64,000 bases of DNA. It comes from Saccharina japonica. Taxonomy: Eukaryota > Sar > Phaeophyceae > Laminariales > Laminariaceae. The stretch lies in contig MEHQ01000893.1 in NCBI GenBank assembly GCA_008828725.1, forward strand, positions 105,941 through 169,940, in the 5' to 3' direction. The translations under genes were made by a program, and so were the position numbers. This document shows, one piece after another, positions 1 to 9,959 of the stretch. Each line of letters begins with the position of its first letter. Position 1 is the first letter of the stretch. Below the pieces are notes generated by a model. The model saw only the letters and a list, made by a program, of their open reading frames with translations, did not search any database and had not been told where the DNA came from.

Positions 1-563
1 GCCCGCGCTCCGCTCTCGCCGCCATGTTCAATGAAGACAGATGGCCACCAACGGACAAAGACACGGACGAGCACGGGAGACGGTTGGTCGACTGTGACCC
101 GACCTGTTTCTCCAAGATCCTCGACGTGCTGCGGATGAGGAAGCGCGCTTCGTGGAGTCAAGGTGGGACACCCGAGGAACAAGAAGGGAACCGTGGAAAG
201 TGCTCGGGTGCAATCTGTATTCATGGAGACGAGTTGGAGGTCTTCCTCACAGCCGTCCACATGTACTTCCCGGGGTGCGAGAGCTTCGTCATGGACCTGT
301 GCAGCGTACCTACGAGTGGGGCAGCTTGGTCTATTGGCGTGTGCTACGATAAAGGTAATGTACCTTATCTTGGCCAACCTATGGTCGTGACTGCCTATTA
401 CGGACTACTAGTATACTCCTCAACAGAGCGAGTACCCCAATATGAGGCATGCCTCATCGGTGGAACATCATGTGTGTTTTCGCACTTCAAAAAAAAAATA
501 CATACCTATACGAAAACCATGGCATTGTTGATCGGGTTGCGCTTTCATTTACTCTTTGGGTAA
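1..563 (+). CDS. 3' part of a BTB/T1-domain protein gene, probably decayed
   Basis: The reading frame is open from base 3 and enters from the left edge. Residues from the first base to the Trp codon at 327-329 align closely with the C-terminal T1/BTB domain of the gene at 13786-15822 (shared blocks such as DEHGRRLVDCDP, CFSKIL, VLRMRKR, MYFPGCESF). BTB/T1 domains of the KCTD type mediate oligomerisation. In the 13.8-kb paralog the equivalent Trp codon is split by an intron with donor GTGAGT; here the same place reads GTCTAT, so the donor is lost. The frame then runs through unrelated sequence to a TGA at 561-563. I see no copy of the paralog's last exon downstream. The homology is certain; whether the gene still works is doubtful. 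The first BTB and the TLD domain would lie outside the window. Confidence 0.65.
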   Translation, partial: PRSALAAMFNEDRWPPTDKDTDEHGRRLVDCDPTCFSKILDVLRMRKRASWSQGGTPEEQEGNRGKCSGAICIHGDELEVFLTAVHMYFPGCESFVMDLCSVPTSGAAWSIGVCYDKGNVPYLGQPMVVTAYYGLLVYSSTERVPQYEACLIGGTSCVFSHFKKKIHTYTKTMALLIGLRFHLLFG

Positions 564-3500
564 GGCTTTGGATGGACTATAGAGGTCCTTTACTACAACC
601 AAGTGAGTACCCTCTGAACATACTAGGTGCACCTGAATATTAAGGTACCATGCGTAATATGTTGTTGTTTAGCTGTTGTTGTGGGTGCACCAGGGCTCCG
701 GTGCGCAGCACACAAGCCAATACGGGGGTTTGGGGGGGGGTACTTTATGTTCATGCATTACCGTAGTCGTATGACCATAGGGGGGGGCTTTTTAGGACAT
801 TTTCTGGATGATAGGCGGCATCCATCCCTGTTACGGAAGGGTGGTAGCCTCCGTCACTGTCGCCTGTGTCCGTCTGGTGAGAGACGGAGCCAAATCCGGT
901 CCTCGTGATCACTGCTGGATTCGGTCTAAATATGTGTGGACGCCTCACTGGCGGCCTGCTTCTAACGAAGACACGGGATCCTTTCTGGCCCGAACGCCCC
1001 CACCCCCCCCCGCTTCAGGCATAAAACACGTGAAATCCACTCATTTCGTTCACGCCGAAGTTTCGCGTTGCTGCTATGAGCACTACAGTAGGCCTATTTC
1101 AACCATTAACCACAGGCTCCTACTACAGCTGTAACGAGTGTCGATAGAGCCCTAGTTTAGGCCAATTTGTTTTCTGCTTGGTACTTCGGCTCATTTTATA
1201 TACAACCTACATCTAAATGCTGGCGCAAACTAAAGCACTACTAGCTACATTGTAGTAACACAAATATAATATGCGCCGGGTATACTGGGATGGTCCCTCT
1301 ACAGTGTCGGTATATCCCACCCAACAATGCTGGCACTATGGCGGCAACCGGCACTGCTCCTAACACTGCCACAGTGATTAATCCGAACCATAAAGGGACC
1401 AAACTGCTGCTGCTGCACTCTTCTGCGAACAAGCGGCGACGATCATTTGTTGGTGGTATGTTATTGCCTGATAGTATTATTGATATTTGTAATGGACTGT
1501 GCGCGGGGTAATAGAGACCCTGAGTTACGCCCAGGAGGAAGAGATAAGTGAAGGGCGAATATACGAAACAGGATGGAGAAAAAACGAAAATGACCGCACC
1601 CCCTGTTTGCAGTTACAACCCCCCTCCCCCCCCTAGCGCCCGCGATACAGCGACCGCGTCGCCCCTCAACGCACTGAAAATCCACCACGACGTCTTCTCA
1701 ATGTACAGCACCCCCCCACGACGTCTGTCTCCTCCTGGACGCTTGCTATGTTGTGCGCACGCTGCAGAGAAACGCCCCGAAACCGTCATAGTGAAAAAAC
1801 AAAATGCCCCCCCCCCTTATCAATACCCACACTAACGTGTAAATTCCACCAAACTTGTAAGGATACTATACTCTATGTGTCCAAAGATTTTCCAAGGTTT
1901 CTTTAGAGATAGGCCCAAGACCGGCTGACATTTGGTCTCGTCTAAAATCGAGTCCATGTTCGGATTTTGACGGACGGCGTCCGCTTGTGCTATTTTGGTG
2001 GACGTGCTAGTCCAGAGGCTTGGCGCGGGCCGCCGTTAGGCGTGCTCGTACGATTATCTCAAAATAAATGTATGATGTTACAAACAAGGCTACTCTTTCT
2101 AGGCCAAGATGAACAAGACGAAATAAACGATCAGACAGAGCTGAGAAGATTGATTGTGAGCTCGGTGGGCGCATCTGCAACCACAGCCTCGGCACGCTCG
2201 GCTCTGCGGCTAGATGAACTCTACCGGGTCGTTCTACTTACTGATCCGCAGCAACGGTTGTTGGACACTTGCATGCGCATGCTGAGCGTTCCTTGATGCT
2301 TGCTTGTGGACGTTCCGACTATCGACGATCGACGGTGGGCTACGGCAAGACTTTTCTGGGAACTTTCTTATCACGTCGCATATTCATGGCTGTATTATTA
2401 ATAATACCATGTACGATTCGTACGTACACGACTGGTTATGCATTCAGTCAGTATGTACTTCAATATAGTACTCCATGCTCGTACTGAATATTGACTAGAT
2501 AGATAGGCTGGTACATACGCCTACCCCCTGCCACTGCTGTAAGGCGGCATTGTTCCCGATCAGCGACTCGGTAGGCTACTACTGGTTGCTGCTGCTGTCT
2601 AGCAACGTGCCTACATCAACATTGGAAACTTTGCAAAAGCTTGCTCCCTCCTTGTAAAACCTTCGAAGCCAGACCTGTATGGACTGCCATAGAAAGCCCT
2701 GACGAAACTCATAAAAATATTCCTGATAACAAAAAGTCTCAGTTTATGTTTTACGCGGGATATTGCCGCTGAAATAGATAAAACAAATACGTTCGAATTT
2801 TAAGATACCGTTTCCGTAAGCGCCGGCCTTACAAGGGAGATATACCGGCACTACTGTAAAGCTATACATTATGGAAGGGCTTTGAAATCCGAAAACAAAT
2901 AAACGATTTGTGACCGCAGAACCTTATGATCAACCCTATATTAGACCCAAAACTGGTAGATTTTCATGTCGAACTTTTTCGTATACTGTTTTTGGGGTGG
3001 TCTCCACCCGGAAATGGGGGTCAATTTTCGGATAAAACGTCCGGAAATGGCGTCTGGATGTTCATCGTGACAGGTTTACACACGTCATGAGAGGCAACAA
3101 GCGATTAAAAACCATATATTAGTAGTGGTATATCTCATCATGAGCGTGGCACATTTAGCTTTTGCTGATCATCCATCCCTTGCGTTGCCTCGCCGCTGTC
3201 TCTGCCTGTGTGTCCCTTGCTTGTTTGCTACAAGCAGAGGTCGCCGACGCTGCCCTCAGGAGTGCGAAAGTCTGCCTCTCCGCTGTTGTTTGATTACGCT
3301 GCACCGTCCGGGGTCTCAGATTAAGGCCCCACGGGTGCTACACAGCGTTAAGTGGATAGCGTATAAGATCGATACACCAGCTACCAGGTAAAGTACAGCC
3401 TCGCCCCCAGGGTGAAATGAAGGCGTTTCACTATCACAGCTCCGAGATATGGCTTAAGATACAGCACTGCTGTCGTAGGGGGAATATTGTGTAGAGTGCC

Positions 3501-5304
3501 CCTGCCGCGGACGGTAGAAATACGAGCTGCTTTGAATATGGAAACGGCTCGTATAAGCATACCGATTCGTTGCTGTCGCTCGCCGCCGCCTCCGTTGGGG
3601 CGAAACGGTACATCACATCTACAGCAGTAAGCAAACAAGGTGGAAATGGTGTACCCATATATTGTAGTATATAAGGGGCTACGTGTGGGAGAAGCCATAC
3701 ATTGTAGTATATAGGGGGCTACGTGTGGGAGAAGCTCTACGTACAGTAAAACGTAGTTGGAATAGTGTAGACAGCTAGCCAGATGCGTTTTTTTTGTTGT
3801 GTTACCACTGGTATAGGCACGCGAACTGTAGATTGGAGTACAGTTTCCACGGTTTTCATCTCTAGGAAGGATGGGCAAGAGTCTTGACATGTATAGCGCC
3901 TGGCATTGTATGTCTTGTTGATGCAGCGGTGGACCTTTGTGCTACAATAGGATACAGCGTATAGGAAATTAGGGGGTAAATAGTGGGGTTTTTGTTGTTG
4001 TGATATATATATCTACTAAGCCTTTTTGCATCGATCTGTGCCGTACTTGCGACGCAAGTGGGCAAGCGGTAGGCCGACTGTGGCCACAGATAGGAAGCAC
4101 GAACAGGGGGTCGCAGAGAGGAAGCACGACAAGGTGGCGCGGTGCGTATACTGTTTTGGTTTTTGCTGTTTCCGAAAATCATGGGCGGTGATGTGCAACT
4201 CGTCTATGTTCCGACCGAAGCTATCATGAGTGGATGGGTGTTGAGTCGGATCGTTGCGATATCGAAATAGTTATAATAGCGATCGCCCGCCCGATTCGGA
4301 CAGTATATATTCATCGTTAGATGGATGGCCTGGTATCTAGGGTTAGAGTTAGTAGGGTTAATATTAGCGGTCACCTGCATGTTTCGGACACAGTAGCCGT
4401 CGTTAGTAGATCGATCGTCTGGTATCTATAAGCAGTCATTTAGGGCATGCACTTTAGTACGATCAAAGGAGAAAACGGCGTACTACGTACGCCGTTGGTA
4501 AACTAATACCTGGTACAAAGAATTGCTGCCGTAGTAACAGGGCATAATGCATACCATACGTATCAAGCGAGTGGATGCGGGTGGGGGGGGACGGGGGATA
4601 GTTCGAGGAAGCCTTTGGCTCTGGCGACGTTTAAGTTACATGTACACTGGTGCCTATCTATGTGTCGTGTGTACGATGCGTTGTATAAACTCTGCCCGTA
4701 CGACATATGCATTGATTTGTGTTGTTTGGTATTCGTGTTTCACGAGCTATCGATCATATTGGCCTCCTCTCCCCTCGGAGGACCCATGCGGAGGTTCGTG
4801 CGATGTCGCATCCAACGCCTGCACGATTTCCCTGTGTCAAATGCGTATGACGGGAAACCCACCAGACGCGCGTCACGAGCACGAGCAGGAAATATATCAA
4901 ACGAGAGAAAATATATATATATATATATGTACTGTAGAAGCAGTATAGCAAACGATAATATATGTACTGTAGAAGCAGGGGCAACACTTGGAAGGTGCCA
5001 TTCAATGGCTTGTAAACTGAATGTCCTCTACGCTACTACCTTACTTCATTTCGAATTTGTGTCGTGGCAACTGTGTAATATATTCCGCAAAAAATAAACG
5101 CCTTCCTCCGAGTTAGAAAACCCTAAATTGATGGGTAGTTGGCACCTCCGAAAAACGGCTGACTATTATTGTAGTGCAACTACTAGAACAGCACAGACAG
5201 GGGGGCCGCCGCCCCCCTTGCACAACGTGGGCGTGAAACAAGTATTCGGGGAGATTTTGAACAATGTAGCACATCATTAGGCCTACCGAATCGAGAGCTT
5301 GTCG
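564..5304. other. No recognisable gene
   Basis: This stretch holds many short ORFs in all frames, none with recognisable domains or consistent codon use. C and G runs occur near 735, 780 and 1000. A 64-residue open stretch at 2103-2296 (+) has a protein-like composition and follows a possible acceptor TTTCTAG. About 2600-3100 is AT-richer and may be old decayed sequence. A short direct repeat (TATTGTAGTATATA followed by GGGGCTACGTGTGGGAGAAG) lies near 3658-3736. Confidence 0.5.
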
Positions 5305-5633
5305 GACGCGTCCTACGATAGAGGTAGAGGTATACCGTTTTTTGGCTGAAATGTTTTCCGAATGATCGGACTCCGCAACCTAAAATGGTTGGTATATCAG
5401 TCTCGCCTTGCACTAGGTGTCATTGTAAAGTCAGGCCGTGGGATTGGTCATCGGGCAGCACTTCATTTTTCCTCCAAAAACAGTTTTTTTACTTACTATT
5501 AGTATAGATGACTTACCATTAGTATAGGTTACTTACTAATAGTATATATTACTTACTATTAGTATAGAGCTACTCAAGCGAGGAGCCTCGGAAAGAAGCA
5601 ATGGTTGGTGCACCTCTACCGTACCATGTGTCG
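5305..5633. mobile_element. MITE family B, copy 1
   Basis: The left end is GACGCGTCCTACGATAGAGG and the right end CCTCTACCGTACCATGTGTC; these are imperfect terminal inverted repeats. The internal sequence matches the family core (TTTTTTGGCTGAAATGTTTT, then a stretch containing GGGATTG and GGGCAGCACTT). It contains a small tandem array of TTACTTACTATTAGTATA units. There is no coding capacity, so it is non-autonomous. I could not define a reliable target duplication for family B. Confidence 0.6.
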
Positions 5634-6103
5634 TCGACAAGCTTGTGGGTTATATACTACAGACAGTGCGTTGTTCAATGTCTCCACATTGTACGCCACC
5701 CTGTCTGTGTAGTAATACCTGGTGGTTGGTAACCCTGCCAAGAAGAAAGCCGATGTGTCCAAGAGAATGAACGCAGCATCATTACGAGGCTCATGACGGC
5801 CTGGACTGTCTCGTTTTGGTGGTGATTCTCAGCCTGTGGATGTTGTACATACTATGTGCGTTTGGGGGCACCCAGGCGTGTCGTACGTAAATCAGGGAGC
5901 ACTACTGTAATATATAACGTGAACATTTTGCACCAAAAAGTTTCTGTAATGCACTTCTGAAGACAAAGACAGCTAATAGATATTCTTGGAATCCAACGCC
6001 CTATACAGAATCTACTACTGTAGCATGCCAGTTGACGTTTTAGTTAAAGCAGTGAATCCACACCAGTTGGTGGTGTAGGTTTCCAAACCTCCCAGTCTAT
6101 TAG

Positions 6104-6228
6104 TTGGGGGGGGTGTGTACTCATGTCGTGCCCGGCCGTAGTCGTGTGGCCATAGACCCTCGCATCCCTACAATGCCGGGACGGAGCACGTTGGGTTTTC
6201 ACCAACCAGGCAGACATTGCTTGCACAC
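6104..6228 (-). repeat. Poly-C structured repeat (family A), partial copy
   Basis: On the minus strand this reads through the family core: a GGTTGGTGAAAACCCAAC hairpin, CGTCCCGGCATTGTAGGGATG, then a TGGCC-loop-GGCC hairpin, and ends in a C run. It covers only the 3' part of the element as seen at 45871-46466. Confidence 0.75.
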
Positions 6229-6270
6229 ACCATACTAACCTTATTAACCAAGTACCTGGTATACATCTTA

Positions 6271-6299
6271 CCCCCCCCCCCCCCCCCCCCCCCCCCCCC
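6271..6299. repeat. C29 homopolymer
   Basis: An uninterrupted run of 29 C residues is followed by two shorter C runs (6301-6309 and about 6366-6385). It lies beside a family A copy, like most long C runs in the window. Confidence 0.9.
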
Positions 6300-7519
6300 A
6301 CCCCCCACCCCACAGGCACGGGCCGCCCACCGTCCACCCCCCTTAAGGGAAGCAACCAACGGGTCCCCCCCCCCCCCTCCCCCCCTATATGTCGAGTCTT
6401 TACTCATCCTATTGCCAGCCCTCGACTCTAGTCTACTAATCGTCCCTCTTGCTATACTCGTACCATAGTCATGGTTCATAACGACCGCCTCTTGTTATTG
6501 CCCTACTCCTTGCCCCAACCCTAACCCTATACCTACCCCTATGATAAGCAGACACGAAAGAGTGTCAAACTACAGTAGACTATGATCATTTTATGCTGTC
6601 GGAGTGTGGTGACTCTCAGCGCTCAAACGCACACGGCCTTTATACTGCGAGTATGAGGTGCACTATCTGTAGTTTTGCCTCGTTCACCTCTCTGCTACGG
6701 GTGTAAGGGAGAGCCAAATCCGGTACCTGGTACCAAGCATACCTGGTCACTTCGGAGCCAAAATCAGGTGTACTTTACTGTTGTGTACGTACAAGCAAGA
6801 AAACACACGCCTCGAGCACTTTGAATGGCCAGAAGCAAAAAAAAGCCCATCGATCCGGGTCTTGATGTCAAACACTCCCCCAGATACATGTGAGTCTATC
6901 TACTCTGTTTGGCTTTCAAATATTTCTGGATTGTTCTTAATCGCAATCAAAGCGATGCAGCCTTCCAGAGCGCGCGATGGAGTGGGAGGCGCACAAAACG
7001 CACACACTACATATGATAGCGCATAACGCCTGCAAACAGTGCAGGGTTGTGCAGCTAGCTGCCGGTGATCTGGAGGGCTAGGTGGCAGATTTCAAGTTCA
7101 GCACACAATAATAATACCAGAAGATAGTATAGCTGTCGCTAGGAACTCGGGCAGCGGGATATTGGTAACTGTCGTCAACTTGTGTGCATTGGTGGGGGGG
7201 GAAACCGAGAAAAACGTCGACGACGTACCCCGAGAACCCCCTCTGCCCTCCCTTCAGGCGGTACACGCGCATAATGGCGCAGACTATGGCAATGAGCATC
7301 TGCTCCACTTGCGTGAGGCCCTTGAGTTCTGGAAAAACATCCCCCGGGTCCATGTCATTGGCGTTGCAGAAAGCCTTTGGCACTTTTCTATTTCGCTGGC
7401 AGCGTTGACAGCTTCTCGATCTAAAGCAATACGCAGGAGCATAAGCAGTTAAAATTCAATGTTCCTGTGTAGTTGCTATCAATACACCAGGTGTATGTAC
7501 GTCGCATATTGGTACGTCT

Positions 7520-8535
7520 ACCATAGAAAAAAACAAAAAATGTCATCAAAAAGAAACGGCGAGTAGAGTAACGAACGGGTGTGATTTTGACGTTTGCACA
7601 CGAGAGTCCCGGGTTTGAGATCGTGTTCACCACCTTTTTTTTCGTTAGAGTTGCAGTACGTCTACTATGGAAATAAAGAAAAATTGATTGTACATACAAC
7701 TTGAGCGAGTAGAGTAACAGGTGGTATAGAGATTTTCCAACACAAAAATCCGAGGTTCGAGACCCTTTCACTTCCTTTTTTTCGTTAGATAACTCTTAAC
7801 GCGTGTTACGGTAGAGGTAGCACTTTTTGGCTGACACATTTTCTGAATCAGTGGGCTCCTTAACCCAACTCGTCGGAGTCTCATCATTGTGTTGCAGTAT
7901 TTTCATTTTATACTCTAGGCTATGGGATTGTTAATCGAGCAGCACTTTTAGTTTCCTCCAAAATCAGTTTTGGGGTGGGGTATAGAGCTCCTCAAGTGAC
8001 CGCCCTCACAAAAATGATGGTGCACCTCTACCTTGGAATGCGCCAGTTGCAGTACGGGTACTATAGAAATAAAGAAAAACTGATTGTACATACAACTTGA
8101 GCGAGTAGAGTAACAGGTGGTATAGGGACTTGCCAACACAAAAGTCCGGGCTTCGAGGCCGAGTACGATTCCTCGTTTTTTCCCGTTAGAGTTGCAGCAC
8201 GTCTAGTATAGAAAAAAAGAAAGACTGATTGTACATATAACTTGAGCGAGTAGAGTAACAGGTGGTGTAGGGACTTGCCAACACAAAAGTCCGGGTTTCG
8301 AAACCGTGTACGATTCCTTATTCTTATTTTCGTGATAAAGTACAACGTAGTATATAGACAGATACAATTCTGAGAATATATTAAGAGTACAACGTAGTCC
8401 TACGTATATAAATAAAGAAAAACTGGTTGGACATACAACTTGAGCGAGTAGACTAACAGGTGGTATAGGGAATTTCCAACACAAAATTCCGGGGTTCGAG
8501 ACCGTGTACGACTCATTATTATTATTTTTATGATA
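7520..8535. repeat. Tandem array with tRNA-like units, interrupted by a MITE
   Basis: At least four related units of about 140-200 bp occur, centred near 7720, 8110, 8255 and 8460. Each carries ACTTGAGCGAGTAGAGTAAC followed by AGGTGGTATAGGGA, a hairpin-like GGACTTGCCAACACAAAAGTCC segment (varying between copies) and a B-box-like GGTTCGAGACC. The order (D-arm-like, anticodon-arm-like, T-arm-like) suggests origin from a tRNA. The A box is degenerate. MITE B copy 2 (7800-8043) splits the array. It is a SINE-like remnant, not a set of functional tRNA genes. Confidence 0.5.
7800..8043. mobile_element. MITE family B, copy 2
   Basis: The left end is CGCGTGTTACGGTAGAGG and the right end is GTGCACCTCTACCTTGGAATG followed by CGC. 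Internal landmarks are GGGCTCCTTAACCCAA, CGTCGGAGTCTC, GGGATTG and TTTCCTCCAAAATCAG. The length is 244 bp, with no coding capacity. Confidence 0.65.
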
Positions 8536-9211
8536 CAGTACAACGTAGTAGACACAGATACAATTCTGAAAATATGTTAAGAGTACAACGTAGTCAGACG
8601 TAGTAGACAAATAAAATTCTGAGAATTTGATGAAAAGTGCCGACAGAAGAGTGCAGACATAATAACCAACTGTTTAATCAATTAAAAAACGGTCGACGCT
8701 ATCTTGCGAGGGGTCCCTATCACTAGAGACTTGGCTGCTTGGTCAAAATTAGAAACTCGTAATAATTAGCAGAGCGATCCAGTCGCAAACGAAGAACGGT
8801 ACACAAAGTGATAAGACAAAAGCGTACCAATCAATACGAGGAGAGAGAATAGGGAAGGAAAGGACCAGGCGGGAGACGACAGATACGCGGAGCGGAAGGC
8901 TGTTGTTTCGGTCGAAAAAATACGGTTGGTTCTGGTTTCTGTTGGCTGCCTCTCTAATCGGATTGGCACTTCCGCCAACCGAACCGTTTAGGACTGCAGT
9001 CAATTCCGTTGTGGGAAAAAAACGCTTGGGACTAGAAACAATAGCGGTAACGCTGACCCCGACATATTCCTTTTTACAGTCGAATACTAATACTAAAAGG
9101 GTTAACGCCGATCCTGACCACCACCACCACCACCCCGATCGCCATGTACACTGATATAGTTACATGTGTCATACTACCTGGCGAGTGCGTGGGAGCCGGG
9201 GCAGGAAATTG

Positions 9212-9219
9212 GTCGCTTT
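9212..9219 (+). other. Left 8-bp target-site duplication GTCGCTTT
   Basis: GTCGCTTT directly precedes the CACAGATGCTCC terminus at 9220. The same 8 bp directly follow the matching terminus at 12729 (12730-12737). Eight-bp duplications are typical of hAT-superfamily transposition. Confidence 0.85.
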
Positions 9220-9560
9220 CACAGATGCTCCGAGTATACTCGATACTCCGAGCATACTCGGAGTATCGAGTATTTTTCGTACTCCGAGTGCTGAGAGTAT
9301 TAGAGTACTGGTGGCCTAAATACTCGGAGTACTTGGAGTATGCGCAGTACTGAAGGCCCAAATACTCCGAGTACTGGGAGTATGAGCAGTACTTATACTC
9401 GAGTACAAGGAGTACTCAGAGTACAAACACCTAAATTACTCGGAGTACTCCGAGTATCGAGAGTATTGAACACCGAAGTATAGCGAGTACACAAAGTACC
9501 TGAAGTATTTTTTTCTCTAAAATACTCTAAGTATACTCGCAGGTATTGGGAGCATCTGTG
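9220..9560. mobile_element. Left unit of the composite foldback element
   Basis: This 341-bp unit has 12-bp perfect terminal inverted repeats (CACAGATGCTCC / GGAGCATCTGTG). Its first 240 bp are nearly identical to the start of the solitary element at 17059. The body is a series of CTCGGAGTACT-type palindromes, which should fold extensively as single strand. No 8-bp duplication flanks its right end. Confidence 0.75.
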
Positions 9561-9959
9561 AATTTTGAAATGCTATAAGCGCCAGTCACATGCTCCCAGA
9601 ACCTGGGAGGAATGACGGCCGAGTCTTTCAACTGATGCAAAGATGCTCCTAACGTACTTCACACTCCGAGTATACTCCGAGTATCTAGTACATTTCGTAC
9701 TCCGAGTACTTTCTTCGTAAGAGATTAGAGTACTGGCGGCTGAATACTCGGAGTACATGGAGTATAAGCAGTACTGAAGCCCCAAATACTCGGAGTACAA
9801 GGAGTACCCGCAGTATCGGACCCCGAAATACTCCGAGTACAAGCAGTATCGAGAGTGTTCATACCCGAAATACTCGAGTACGAGCAGTATCCCGGAGTTT
9901 CGAACTCCGAAATACTCCAAGTACATGGAGTACCTGAAGTATTTTATCTTCAATACTCG

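Noticed and set aside
24-563. Complete small gene starting at ATG 24
   Set aside because: Homology with the 13.8-kb paralog continues to the first base in the same frame, so the ATG is internal.
3381-3890. 169-residue minus-strand protein
   Set aside because: It runs through a direct tandem repeat of 30-40 bp and has no domain; probably chance.
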